From an uncultured Clostridium sp. (GTDB taxonomy: Bacteria > Bacillota > Clostridia > Clostridiales > Clostridiaceae), in the NCBI GenBank assembly GCA_900548455.1, contig URKQ01000002.1, positions 124,001 through 188,000 of the forward strand: DNA of 64,000 bases. Direction: 5' to 3'. Of the stretch, positions 51,488 through 60,509 are shown in pieces; position 1 is the first letter of the stretch; every line of letters begins with the position of its first letter. The position numbers were made by a program, and so were the translations under genes. The notes beneath the pieces were generated by a model. That model worked only from the letters and a program-made list of their open reading frames with translations. It was not told where the DNA came from and ran no database searches.

Positions 51488-52384
51488 CTACAATTTTACA
51501 GATTCTTTTACTACTCCATTATCTTCAATCTTAAGTTCTCCTGAGTATTCAACTTTGTCAATATAACAGTCTTTTCCTATGACCACGTTTTTTCCTCTTA
51601 CTACATTCACTTTTGAATTCTTTAATAATATCTCATCGCCTTCTACACATTCAGCTCTTAAACCCTTACCATATTTGCTTCCGAAAGAAAACAGAGAGGC
51701 TATTTTATGACTTTTTTCCATTTCATCGCAAACTTTAACTATCTTGCCACCAATTTCTTTAATATGATGATCTCCATACATACTTATATAAACTTCTTCT
51801 CCATTTAATAGTCCATCACAGGTTACATCTCCTTTTAAAGAAATTTTATCTCCTTCAATGTCTTTCTCTACATTTACGTCTCCAAAGACAGAAATAATTT
51901 TCCCTTCGATAGCCTTACATCTATCCACATCTCCAAAAACCTTTATTTCATTACCTTTTATTATTCCTTCAAAAGTCCCATCTCCCATTATTTGAATATC
52001 ACCACTACATTTTAAGTTTCCATTAGCTTCAATATCCCCCATAATGGTAATTCGTCCACATGAGATATCTCCCTTAACGTCAATATCCCCATATATTTTT
52101 AAATTGTCCTTAACCTTAAGTCCCTCGAATATATCTAAGTCTCCAGCTATTCTCATATTGCCGCACTCTATAAATTTTTTTACAGTAGCGTCTCCACTTA
52201 CTTTAAAATCTTCCTCACAATATATTCTTCCATTAACTTCACCATCACCACTAATTGTCATTGATAGACAGTTTATATCTCCGTTAATAGTTCCATCTCC
52301 ACTTATTTTCACATTTCTGTAGTTTCCACCTGGTGATACTAAATCATCATATATTTTTAAATCATCTAATTCTGCAAAATTCAT
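51488..52384 (-). CDS. Bactofilin-like polymer-forming protein (distal gene)
   Basis: A 298-residue protein built of short beta repeats ending in G-D-G or G-D-V steps (for example ISGDGTINGD, ISGDGEVNGR, IMGDIEANG), about 14 rungs of the right-handed beta-helix typical of bactofilins (DUF583). Bactofilins self-assemble into filaments under the membrane. It lacks a membrane segment. It is the third gene of an operon with a YhbD-like regulator and a second bactofilin, like yhbD-yhbE-yhbF of Bacillus. Long for the family because of extra rungs and a C-terminal tail. Confidence 0.9.
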   Translation of the reverse strand: MNFAELDDLKIYDDLVSPGGNYRNVKISGDGTINGDINCLSMTISGDGEVNGRIYCEEDFKVSGDATVKKFIECGNMRIAGDLDIFEGLKVKDNLKIYGDIDVKGDISCGRITIMGDIEANGNLKCSGDIQIMGDGTFEGIIKGNEIKVFGDVDRCKAIEGKIISVFGDVNVEKDIEGDKISLKGDVTCDGLLNGEEVYISMYGDHHIKEIGGKIVKVCDEMEKSHKIASLFSFGSKYGKGLRAECVEGDEILLKNSKVNVVRGKNVVIGKDCYIDKVEYSGELKIEDNGVVKESVKL

Positions 52385-52402
52385 AACAATATCCCCCTTT
52401 TT

Positions 52403-53026
52403 TTATAAAGCTAATTTAAATTTGACTGCATCTATTGTATCTTTTAAATTAACTTCTCCAATAATTTTACTGTTACCATCAAGAATAATTTTCTCTTCAA
52501 AAGCAGCCAAACAAATTCCAATACCCAATCTTCTAATTAAATACACCGTTCCATTTTTAGATTCTAGTTTAGAATACTCAGTGTCCATGATTCTTAGCAT
52601 AGATTCTATTTCCTCAATAGTTGCACTTCCTAAATCTAATTGACTTTGAAGAACATGCATTAAAAGGACTTCTTTAAAAGAGTAATTCTCTTTTCCTTCA
52701 AATAACCCTTTATATAATGGCAAAATTTCACTTCTAATCATTCCTCTTTCAACTAAGTAATTTTCATCTACATTTTTTACCTTTGGTTTATTTGAAAACA
52801 CTTCTGCCAAATCATCTAAAGGAATCTCATCTTTTAACTCCAAAATTTTATTTATTCTTTCCATAATCTTTTCCTTAGGAAAAAAGGTTTCTTGCCCCGT
52901 ATAACTAGATTTCTTTATAAACCAATCTTCTGGAATTAAATCCTTACGCTTCCATCTATAAAGCTGTCCATATGAGATCCCTGTTATGTCTAAAATCTCC
53001 TTTTTAGAAATTAACTCCTCGCTCAT
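52403..53026 (-). CDS. YhbD-like protein (DUF4004) with MerR-type helix-turn-helix
   Basis: A 207-residue cytoplasmic protein. Residues 6-50 (ISKKEILDITGISYGQLYRW, then KDLIPEDWFIKK) form a MerR-like winged helix; the rest (FSNKPKVK, GMIRSEILPLY, VLLMHVLQSQLDLG) is the DUF4004 body known from Bacillus YhbD, encoded beside bactofilins YhbE and YhbF. The helix-turn-helix makes it the best candidate to bind the palindrome upstream of the operon. It lies between the two bactofilin genes with AGGAGG ribosome binding site and 36- and 18-base gaps. Confidence 0.9.
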   Translation of the reverse strand: MSEELISKKEILDITGISYGQLYRWKRKDLIPEDWFIKKSSYTGQETFFPKEKIMERINKILELKDEIPLDDLAEVFSNKPKVKNVDENYLVERGMIRSEILPLYKGLFEGKENYSFKEVLLMHVLQSQLDLGSATIEEIESMLRIMDTEYSKLESKNGTVYLIRRLGIGICLAAFEEKIILDGNSKIIGEVNLKDTIDAVKFKLAL

Positions 53027-53062
53027 AATTCTCCTCCTTTAAGCAGCCTCGCTTTTCTTTTT

Positions 53063-53860
53063 CTATAGTTTAACTTCTTCACTTATAGTTGAATTTTCAT
53101 CTTTTTTGCATAGTGTATCTCTATATTCTATCTTTTTAATTTTACAACCTTCCCCTATAGTAATTTTATTACCACGAACTACATCTGCAATTGTATTCTC
53201 AAGGTATATTTCGTCTGCTTCTATAGTCCTTATTGTTAAATATCCATAATTCTTTCTTCCAAATAGGGAGAAGAATATTCTTCCAAATAACCCCATTACT
53301 TTTTCTGCCTTTACTACATTAACTCTAGTGGCTCCAATTTCTTCTACCTCTGTTGTAGATCCTACTTCTATATTTACCTCATCTCCATTTATCATTCCTG
53401 GTGTTCTAATTCCACCAGATATATCTATTATTTCTCCTTCAATTCCCTGTCCCACTGATGTAGCTCCATGTAATTTAACTCTTGTGGCATTAATTCTTCC
53501 ACCTACTTTACCAGAACCACGGATAATAAATTCATCACCTTTAAAGTTTCCATTAACTCCACCACTTCCACTTATAGTAAAGCTTCCACCATGAACTGAA
53601 CCTTCAACAGTTCCACTACCATTTATACTACCCTTCATACAAGTTAAATCATTTGTCACCTTTCCTGATCCACTTATTCTAAAACTATTAGCTGAAATAG
53701 ATCCAATAACTTTACCACTTCCACTTATGCTAAAGCTCTCACAGCTTATATCTCCTGTTATTTTCCCACTTCCACTTATAGAAATATTTTTATATCTTCC
53801 ACCACCGGCACTTCCTGAACCAGATATTCTTAAATCTCCTATTGTTTCATTATTGATCAT
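53063..53860 (-). CDS. Bactofilin-like polymer-forming protein (proximal gene)
   Basis: A 265-residue beta-repeat protein with regular ISGSGK/VxGxI rungs (NISISGSGKITGDI, SISGSGKVIGSI, RISGSGKVTNDL and further). It is a bactofilin like Bacillus YhbE, expected to polymerise and possibly scaffold envelope or flagellar factors. The C-terminal third (residues 180-265) shares the plan of the distal bactofilin (EADEIYLENTIADVVRG, VIGKDC/TIGEGC, KIKKIEY). There is no membrane segment. It follows the MFS gene by 31 bases, so that transporter belongs to the same operon. Confidence 0.92.
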   Translation of the reverse strand: MINNETIGDLRISGSGSAGGGRYKNISISGSGKITGDISCESFSISGSGKVIGSISANSFRISGSGKVTNDLTCMKGSINGSGTVEGSVHGGSFTISGSGGVNGNFKGDEFIIRGSGKVGGRINATRVKLHGATSVGQGIEGEIIDISGGIRTPGMINGDEVNIEVGSTTEVEEIGATRVNVVKAEKVMGLFGRIFFSLFGRKNYGYLTIRTIEADEIYLENTIADVVRGNKITIGEGCKIKKIEYRDTLCKKDENSTISEEVKL

Positions 53861-53891
53861 ATTACCACTCCTTCTATTTAAATTCTTCTAT

Positions 53892-55214
53892 TTAAAATTC
53901 TTCTATGATTTTTACATCTTGTTTTTTCTTAAAGGCTTTATTACTTCTTTCTATTAATTGTTCAATTGACTCATCTTCTGAATTATAATTTATCATTAAC
54001 TTTATTGGTTTAATTAATATCATTGAAATACAACCTAAAAAAGTCATAAATAATAAGGTAAACATGGCTACTCTTATAGATAGTATCTGGCCTAATATTC
54101 CTCCAATACAGGTACCAAGTGGCGTTAATCCCATTGAAAAAGTACTAAGTAGAGAAAATACTTTTCCCCTTTTATCATCCGGGATAATAAGCATAAGACT
54201 TGAATTTGATATAGTGTTTCCTATCATATTAAGACATTGAGCTATTGGTAAAAAAATTAATATTGCATAAAAGCTTTCAACCACTGGCAACATTAGATAT
54301 ATTAAACTCATCGCTATAAATGAAATGCCCATAATAATATATCTTTTGTTATTTTTTATATTTATTATTGATAGTAAAAGACTACCTACCATCATTCCCA
54401 CTGCACTAGCAGACATTACTATGCCATACCTTTCTGTTCCTAAATAACTCGCTTCTTTAAAAAGAGGAACCATCAAAATAAAAGCTGCATTAAAAAGGAA
54501 ATTAATCCCACAAGAGAAAATAAACATATATCTTAAGGCTTTAAACTTCCATGTAAAAGCTAACCCTTCTTTAAAATCTTCCTTAAAAGTTACTTCTTTT
54601 TTCTTTCTTACAATCTTAGGCACTTTAATAAATAATTCTGTAAATGCTGAAAATATATAAGAGATACCATCGAATAAAAACATATAAGGAGCTCCTACTG
54701 TTGCATATAAAACTCCGCTTATCAAATTACCAAACATACTAGCTCCAGCATCGGCAAAACTAGTAGCTGAATTTGCCTTAACAATAACATCTTTATCAAC
54801 TATATCTGGTTTAACAGATGTTATTGCAGGATTAAAAAATGCTGAACATAAACTTGTTGCTATACCTACAAAGAAAACCATCCAAACTTCTAAAAATCCC
54901 ATTAATGCTGCTATCCCAACAAAAGTAGATAGTATACCACGAATTGCATCCGTCATTACTATAATCTTTTTTCTATTCCATTTATCTACTAAAACCCCTG
55001 CAAATGGTCCTAAAATTAACCTTGGCACCATTGAAGCAGCCGTGATAAATCCCATAAGTGCAGTTGAGCCAGTAACTTCTAAAACCCAAAAACTAAGAGC
55101 AAAGCTATATATTACATCTCCAAGATAAGACACTAACTGTCCTTGCCATAAAAGTGTAAAATCCTTATTCCATAACTTGTTTCTTTTTTTAATTTTTCCT
55201 TCCATAATATCCAC
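53892..55214 (-). CDS. MFS exporter, first gene of the bactofilin operon
   Basis: A 440-residue twelve-helix transporter closely related to the one at 49185 (LWQGQLVSYLGD, GVLVDKWNRKKII, GAPYMFLFDGISYIFSAF, KEDFKEGLAF). It belongs to the MFS_3 group of drug and macrolide exporters. It heads the operon MFS-bactofilin-YhbD-like-bactofilin, an arrangement not seen in the Bacillus yhb locus as I know it. The start carries GGGAGTGG. The promoter region contains a 17-bp-arm palindrome at 55303-55344. Substrate unknown. Confidence 0.9.
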   Translation of the reverse strand: MDIMEGKIKKRNKLWNKDFTLLWQGQLVSYLGDVIYSFALSFWVLEVTGSTALMGFITAASMVPRLILGPFAGVLVDKWNRKKIIVMTDAIRGILSTFVGIAALMGFLEVWMVFFVGIATSLCSAFFNPAITSVKPDIVDKDVIVKANSATSFADAGASMFGNLISGVLYATVGAPYMFLFDGISYIFSAFTELFIKVPKIVRKKKEVTFKEDFKEGLAFTWKFKALRYMFIFSCGINFLFNAAFILMVPLFKEASYLGTERYGIVMSASAVGMMVGSLLLSIINIKNNKRYIIMGISFIAMSLIYLMLPVVESFYAILIFLPIAQCLNMIGNTISNSSLMLIIPDDKRGKVFSLLSTFSMGLTPLGTCIGGILGQILSIRVAMFTLLFMTFLGCISMILIKPIKLMINYNSEDESIEQLIERSNKAFKKKQDVKIIEEF

Positions 55215-55302
55215 TCCCTTGCGTAATGATGTTACGAAACATTGTAATGCACTTATGCCGTTTCACTATATAATCAACCTTTAACAGTGTTTCATTATTT
55301 AA

Positions 55303-55344
55303 CTTATTTACAGTGTAACATAACATTGTTACACTGTAAATAAG
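55303..55344. promoter_or_regulatory. Large palindrome upstream of the MFS/bactofilin operon
   Basis: CTTATTTACAGTGTAAC (55303-55319) and GTTACACTGTAAATAAG (55328-55344) are perfect inverted copies around 8 bases. Related shorter motifs lie nearer the gene (GTTACGAAACATTG near 55229, CAGTGTTTCATT near 55285). There is no T-run, so it is more likely an operator than a terminator. The promoter itself has a poor -35. Confidence 0.65.
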
Positions 55345-55419
55345 TTTTTGAAATTTTTGTAATTAATTTAACACTAAAAACTCTATATGCACTTGCAGTG
55401 ATGTACATAGAGACAATAG

Positions 55420-55460
55420 AAAAAAGGTTCTATCTCGAAATTCAAGATAGAACCTTTTTT
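55420..55460. terminator. Strong intrinsic terminator of the flavoprotein gene
   Basis: AAAAAAGGTTCTATCT (55420-55435) pairs with 55445-55460, a 16-bp perfect stem with A/T runs on both sides. Confidence 0.92.
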
Positions 55461-55500
55461 AATTCAAGGGGTTCTTATATATATTTTTAGGGTATCAATA

Positions 55501-57273
55501 TTATTTTGCTGCTGCAGCATTTTTTCCTGCTATTCTTCCGAATACAGTTATATCTGCTATAGCATCACTTCCAAGTCTGTTTGTTCCATGAATATCTCCT
55601 GTAACTTCTCCTGCAGCAAATAGACCTTCAATTACATTGCCATCTTTATCTAAAACTTTGGCATCTGTATTTATTTTTAATCCACCCATTGTATGGTGTA
55701 TAGCTGGTCTAGATTTCATTATATAATAAGGTCCATCTGTAAATGCTACAAGTTCGCCTCTCTTATTAAATTCTAAATCTTTACCATTAGCAGCATATTC
55801 ATTATACTTAGCCACTGTATTTTTTAATTCTTCAGCATTTATATCAAAGAATTTTGCTGCTTCTTCAATAGTATCTGCTTTTACTAACATTCCATTTTCT
55901 ATTAAGTAATCATACTCTTTTTTATGTTTAACATTTACTTTACTTGCTTCCATAGATGCTTCATCCCAGAACATGTAAGACACATTTCCTGTTTGTTCAA
56001 CCACAGCTTTAGATATAACGTCACGTCTTTCTAATTCTTCAACAAAACGCTTACCTTCTTTATTTACTAATATTGCACGACCTTCAAGTCTTACATCTCC
56101 AACATAAAGTAAAGTTCCTTTTTCAGGATCACATGTTGGGTAAGTTTGTATGTATTGCATGTCTACTGTTTCAGCTCCTAGCTTTTCAGCCATTGTAATA
56201 CCATCTCCAGTACTACCTACTGAGTTTGTAGAAAGTATTTTCTCATCCATTTCTGGATTATTTTTAACTCTCATTTCTAAGTTAGAACCAAATCCTCCAG
56301 TTGCCATGATTACACCATTAGCAGCATTATATGTAATTTCTTTTCCATCATAGTCAGCTTTAACTGCTACAACTTTTCCATCTTTTTGTACCAATTCATT
56401 AGCTGCTGTATTTACATGAGTAACAACTCCTAATTCTTTTGCTTTTGCTGATAACTTATTAATTAACTCAACACCACTTGCATCTTTAGGTACAAGACTT
56501 CTCTTTACAGAGTGACCACCAAAGAATAACATATAATCTTCAAAAGTTACTCCTACTTCATCCTTAAGCCAGTTAGCATCTTCTGTTGCATTATCTGCAA
56601 GAACTCTTACAAGCTCAGGGTCGTTTTCATTGTCTCCACCTTTTAATATATCATTATAAAATTTATCTTTACTATCTTCTATAGATTCTTTTTCTTGTAA
56701 CCAGTTACCTGGTGCAGCCATTTCTCCACCTGAAATTAAAGTGTTTCCACCTACCATTGGCATTTTTTCAACTAATATTACAGACGCTCCATTTTCAGCT
56801 GCTTCGATTGCTGCTGTTAATCCAGCACCACCGCCGCCAACTATTACTACATCTGCAGAATATTCTGCTTCACGTTCTTCTTTTTCTGTTTCAACTCCAT
56901 TAGCAACTAATTTATCAGGAGTAGCACCTGTCTTACTAAATGCATCTTTAACAGCTTCAATTATTCCTGTTGAACTCAATGTAGCACCACTTACCATATC
57001 GACTTCAATGGCATTTTTAGCTACCATATCAGCTGACATTTTATCTAGTGCATCTGCAAAACCTGGAGTTTCACCATGTTCTTTTACTTTTACATCTGAT
57101 ATTTTTTCATCTTTGATTGTTAATTCAACAACAATCTTTCCACCTTTTCCATTACCTTCTCCAGTATATATACCATCAGGAATTCCTCCATCAGCTTTTT
57201 TAGGAGAACATCCAACAAACATAGATGCGCTCATTGCAGCACACATAACTAGTGCTATAATTTTCTTTCTCAT
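55501..57273 (-). CDS. Secreted flavoprotein lipoprotein: FMN-binding domain plus fumarate reductase-like FAD domain
   Basis: A 590-residue lipoprotein with lipobox FVGCSPK (Cys near residue 21). Residues ~35-115 are an FMN-binding domain with DMVSGAT, matching the Dxx(S/T)GA(S/T) motif that ApbE-type transferases flavinylate on Thr. Residues ~135-590 are the flavocytochrome-c/FrdA-like FAD domain: VVIVGGGGAGLTAAIEAAENG, GGNTLISGGEM, HHTMGGL, and HGTNRLGSDAIAD. It probably reduces fumarate, urocanate or a related enoate outside the cell. The start at 57273 has AAGGAG 9 bases upstream. It is divergent from the two-component system at 57462. Confidence 0.92.
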   Translation of the reverse strand: MRKKIIALVMCAAMSASMFVGCSPKKADGGIPDGIYTGEGNGKGGKIVVELTIKDEKISDVKVKEHGETPGFADALDKMSADMVAKNAIEVDMVSGATLSSTGIIEAVKDAFSKTGATPDKLVANGVETEKEEREAEYSADVVIVGGGGAGLTAAIEAAENGASVILVEKMPMVGGNTLISGGEMAAPGNWLQEKESIEDSKDKFYNDILKGGDNENDPELVRVLADNATEDANWLKDEVGVTFEDYMLFFGGHSVKRSLVPKDASGVELINKLSAKAKELGVVTHVNTAANELVQKDGKVVAVKADYDGKEITYNAANGVIMATGGFGSNLEMRVKNNPEMDEKILSTNSVGSTGDGITMAEKLGAETVDMQYIQTYPTCDPEKGTLLYVGDVRLEGRAILVNKEGKRFVEELERRDVISKAVVEQTGNVSYMFWDEASMEASKVNVKHKKEYDYLIENGMLVKADTIEEAAKFFDINAEELKNTVAKYNEYAANGKDLEFNKRGELVAFTDGPYYIMKSRPAIHHTMGGLKINTDAKVLDKDGNVIEGLFAAGEVTGDIHGTNRLGSDAIADITVFGRIAGKNAAAAK

Positions 57274-57320
57274 AATTATTAACTCCTTCCCCTTCAAGTC
57301 GTTACTTATTATTTAATTTA

Positions 57321-57347
57321 CAATCTCAATTCAAGTGTTCGAGATTG
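57321..57347. promoter_or_regulatory. Inverted repeat in the divergent promoter region
   Basis: CAATCTC (57321-57327) and GAGATTG (57341-57347) are inverted copies 13 bases apart, between the flavoprotein gene and the kinase gene. It is a candidate site for the AraC-type regulator encoded next door. Confidence 0.4.
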
Positions 57348-57355
57348 TTATATAC

Positions 57356-57384
57356 TTAACTTTCTACTTGTATTATAGTATAAT
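57356..57384 (+). promoter_or_regulatory. Promoter of the YesM/YesN-type operon
   Basis: -35 TTAACT (57356-57361), 17-base spacer, -10 TATAAT (57379-57384). Confidence 0.6.
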
Positions 57385-57461
57385 TAAGAATATTTGTATT
57401 TGTATTCTTTTTCACAAAGTTGTACTTTTACGAACTATGACAAGAAAGGATTTGCATAATT

Positions 57462-59183
57462 ATGAAGTTAAGAACAAAAATAATCACACTTTTTACTATT
57501 TGTGTATCCTTTGTTCTAATAGGTTTTCTACTTTTAGTAAGATTAACAATAATTAAATCGACAGAAAGTATCACTTACAACTTAAATACTCAACTTATAG
57601 AATCTAAAGCTGCAGATGCTGGCTCATGGCTAAATCAACGCATCAGCGAAATAAGAGTTATAAGTCAAACAGAAGATGTTATGAACATGAACATGGACAA
57701 GCTTCAGACCTATATTGATAGATTAAATGATAGATTTAGCAGTCATTATGGAAATATTTATGGAACCTTTGCCATTGGTAAAACTGATGGATTAGGTTGG
57801 GTTACAGAATATCAAACTATTGATGTTTCTGAAAGGGATTATTTTAAAGAAGCTATGGCTACCGATAAGGAATATGTTATAAGTAATCCAGTATCTTCCC
57901 ATACAGATAATGCTCCAATTGTATTAATTTGTTATCCTGTATACAATGAAAGTGGAGTTAAAAATGGATTTATCAATGGAGCTATCTCACTTAAAAAAAT
58001 TTCAGAAATTGCAGAAAGTATCGATTTTTATAATTGTACTTCTTGGATTATGGATGATCTAGGTAATATTTACTCAGAAAAAAAGCCTCAAAATATTAGT
58101 ACAACAGAACTTTCTCAACTTCAACCAATCCTAAGTGAACATTCTAACTCCACAGTTGGTGTTTATCCAATAATAAAAAATAATAAAACCGAAAATTATA
58201 TTTTCTATTCCTCTATACCATACACAAATTGGTCTTTATGTACTATGGTTTCTGAAAAAGATCTCTATAGTGATTTGAACAAACTAATCTACTCTATTTT
58301 TGGAATTTGGATTGCTATGTTTATACTTTCCATTGTTTTATGTACAATGTTTAGCCGAACTATTTCTGATCCTGTAAACCATCTCACAACAGCTATAAAA
58401 AAGATGGAGGATGGTAATCTAGATGTATACTGTGATGTAAATCCCAAGGATAAAGATGAAATTGCCATTCTTTCGAGAAGTTTCAATAGTATGGTTCAAA
58501 AAATAAAATTTCTTATGCGTAGAATTTATGAAGAAGAAAATAAAAAGCGTTCTGCAGAATTAAAGGTGCTACAATCACAAATAAATCCTCACTTTCTGTA
58601 CAATACCTTAGATAATCTCCAATGGAAGGCTTACGACTACGAGGCTACAGAAATTGCAGATATGATTGAGGCCCTTTCAAATTTCTTCAGAATTTCTTTA
58701 AGCAATGGAGAAGAGTATATACCTTTGAGTCAAGAAATAAAACACGTTGAAAATTATCTATTTATTCAACAAAAAAGGTATGAAGATATACTCGATTTTT
58801 CTATCCATTGTGATGAGTCCTTAAATGATTATGTGGTATTAAAGTTAATCATTCAACCGATAGTAGAAAATGCTATTTATCATGGAATTAAACCAAAATT
58901 ATCTCCTGGTAAAATACATATACATACCTACTATGAAAATGACGATATTTATATTGCTGTAATAGATGATGGAGTTGGCATGGATAACCATACCCTAGCA
59001 GAATTAACTAACTCCATTAATAACAAAACTAGTGATAGCGGATATGGTTTATATAACGTAAACCAAAGAATTAAACTTGTATATGGAGATAGTTATGGCA
59101 TTGAAATTCAAAGTAAAATTAATGAAGGCACAATAGTAACTATAAAGCTTCCTGCTAATAATAAGGAGAATAAAAATGATTAA
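57462..59183 (+). CDS. Sensor histidine kinase, YesM/LytS type
   Basis: A 573-residue membrane kinase. Membrane segments near residues 9-30 and 272-295 flank an extracytoplasmic dCache-like domain with WVTEYQTIDVSERDYFKEA. A HAMP domain follows (298-350), then the His_kinase domain with LQSQINPHFLYNTLDNLQW (His near 374), and the ATPase with IVENAIYHGI, DDGVGMD and GYGLYNVNQRI. It pairs with the AraC-type regulator that overlaps its last codons. Adjacent to a secreted enoate reductase, it may sense the substrate of that enzyme; this is inference from position. Confidence 0.92.
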   Translation: MKLRTKIITLFTICVSFVLIGFLLLVRLTIIKSTESITYNLNTQLIESKAADAGSWLNQRISEIRVISQTEDVMNMNMDKLQTYIDRLNDRFSSHYGNIYGTFAIGKTDGLGWVTEYQTIDVSERDYFKEAMATDKEYVISNPVSSHTDNAPIVLICYPVYNESGVKNGFINGAISLKKISEIAESIDFYNCTSWIMDDLGNIYSEKKPQNISTTELSQLQPILSEHSNSTVGVYPIIKNNKTENYIFYSSIPYTNWSLCTMVSEKDLYSDLNKLIYSIFGIWIAMFILSIVLCTMFSRTISDPVNHLTTAIKKMEDGNLDVYCDVNPKDKDEIAILSRSFNSMVQKIKFLMRRIYEEENKKRSAELKVLQSQINPHFLYNTLDNLQWKAYDYEATEIADMIEALSNFFRISLSNGEEYIPLSQEIKHVENYLFIQQKRYEDILDFSIHCDESLNDYVVLKLIIQPIVENAIYHGIKPKLSPGKIHIHTYYENDDIYIAVIDDGVGMDNHTLAELTNSINNKTSDSGYGLYNVNQRIKLVYGDSYGIEIQSKINEGTIVTIKLPANNKENKND

Positions 59184-59928
59184 GACAATAATTGCTGATG
59201 ATGAAAAAGTAATTCGTAATGGTTTAAAAAAACTATTAGAATCTTCCGATTTACCTTTATCTATTTCTGAGCCTGCTGCAAATGGTAAGGAAGCATTAAA
59301 CCTTATAAAAGAGGTTCTTCCAGACATAATATTAATGGATATTAATATGCCTGGTCTAAAAGGATTAGATGTTATAGCTGAAGTAAAACCACTTATTCCA
59401 AATACAAAGATAATCATCATATCAGGTCATGATGATTTTCATTATGCACAAAGAGCCCTTCAACTTGGTGCCTTTGATTATCTATTAAAACCAATAAATA
59501 AAGAACATTTATTTGATGTTATAAAAAGAGCTATTGGAACTTTGCCTCAAATATCTACTCTAGAAGAATCCATATCACCAGCACAAGTTGATTGCAGTAG
59601 TTCCATAGGAGATAAAGCTATAGATTATATAAGAGCAAACTACAGTAATAGCGAAATTAATCTTTCTAATATTTCTAAAATGCTTCATATTAGCGAATCT
59701 TATCTGACACGAATTATTAAGCAAAAAGTTAATAAGAGTTTCTCTACCTATCTAACAGACTTAAGAATGGAGAAGGCCATATATATCCTTACTAATAGGG
59801 ATGATGTTATGGTTGGACAAATTGCTGAAGCTGTAGGATATTCTAGTCATCATTATTTTTGTAGGGTGTTTAAAGCCTATACAGGCTTATCTCCTCTAGA
59901 ATATAAACAAAAAAACAAGATTTTATAG
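59176..59928 (+). CDS. AraC-type response regulator, YesN family
   Basis: A 250-residue regulator. The receiver domain has DDE at 8-10, phosphoacceptor Asp55 (ILMDINMPGL) and the Lys in DYLLKPINKEH. The C-terminal domain (~150-250) has two AraC helix-turn-helices: INLSNISKMLHISESYLTRI and VGQIAEAVGYSSHHYFCRVF with YTGLSPLEYK. Its start overlaps the kinase gene by 8 bases. It most likely controls the divergent flavoprotein gene and perhaps its own operon. A strong terminator follows. Confidence 0.95.
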   Translation: MIKTIIADDEKVIRNGLKKLLESSDLPLSISEPAANGKEALNLIKEVLPDIILMDINMPGLKGLDVIAEVKPLIPNTKIIIISGHDDFHYAQRALQLGAFDYLLKPINKEHLFDVIKRAIGTLPQISTLEESISPAQVDCSSSIGDKAIDYIRANYSNSEINLSNISKMLHISESYLTRIIKQKVNKSFSTYLTDLRMEKAIYILTNRDDVMVGQIAEAVGYSSHHYFCRVFKAYTGLSPLEYKQKNKIL

Positions 59929-59934
59929 TGAAAA

Positions 59935-59970
59935 AAAATGAGGTGTTGCAATTTTGCAACACCTCATTTT
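59935..59970. terminator. Strong bidirectional terminator
   Basis: A 17-bp perfect stem (59935-59951 with 59954-59970, AAAATGAGGTGTTGCAA and its complement) lies between convergent operons, with A- and T-runs. Confidence 0.93.
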
Positions 59971-59977
59971 TATCTAA

Positions 59978-60508
59978 CTACTTTACGTATGAAGCTCCAA
60001 CTTCTAGAGCCTTTCTATTAATTTCAAAGAACTTTTCTTTACCATGTTCTTTTAAAGATTTAAGTAGTTCATCCATAGAAACTATTTGAGTTTTTTGAAC
60101 TAAAGCACCTAAAAGTACCATGTTAGCAATTTGTTTGCTTCCTAGTTTATCTGCTTCAGTTTGAGCTGGTATTCTTATAACATCAAGATCGTCTCTTTCT
60201 AACTTTCTATCAACTAAATCTGTATCCATTATAAGTAATCCACCCTTAACAATTTCACCTTCAAATTTATCTAAAGATGGTCTATTCATTACTACAAGAG
60301 TTGTTGGTGCAGTAACAATTGGAGTTCCAACTGGTTCATCTGATACGATAACAGAACAGTTAGCTGTACCTCCACGCATTTCTGGTCCATATGATGGTAA
60401 CCAAGAAACGTTCATATTAATATCCATACCTGCATAAGCAAGGAATTTTCCCATTGATAATATACCTTGTCCACCAAATCCAGCAAAGATTATTTCTTGT
60501 GATGCCAT
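59978..60508 (-). CDS. 2-oxoacid:ferredoxin oxidoreductase, gamma subunit
   Basis: A 176-residue cytoplasmic subunit. AGFGGQGILSMGKFLAYAGM at the start, SYGPEMRGGTANC and SDEPVGTPIVTAP are typical of the gamma domain of pyruvate/2-oxoisovalerate ferredoxin oxidoreductases, which helps bind coenzyme A and place the substrate. It is the last gene of the four-subunit set ferredoxin-alpha-beta-gamma, one base after the beta stop. A strong terminator ends the operon at 59970. Confidence 0.95.
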   Translation of the reverse strand: MASQEIIFAGFGGQGILSMGKFLAYAGMDINMNVSWLPSYGPEMRGGTANCSVIVSDEPVGTPIVTAPTTLVVMNRPSLDKFEGEIVKGGLLIMDTDLVDRKLERDDLDVIRIPAQTEADKLGSKQIANMVLLGALVQKTQIVSMDELLKSLKEHGKEKFFEINRKALEVGASYVK

Positions 60509-60509
60509 A

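Noticed and set aside
51488..53860. Internal repeats in the bactofilin genes considered as a CRISPR or DNA repeat array
   Set aside because: They encode the beta-helix rungs of the protein and have no spacer structure.
56741..57316. 191-codon plus-strand open frame inside the flavoprotein gene
   Set aside because: It mirrors the coding bias of the minus-strand gene, whose domains are unmistakable; no ribosome binding site.
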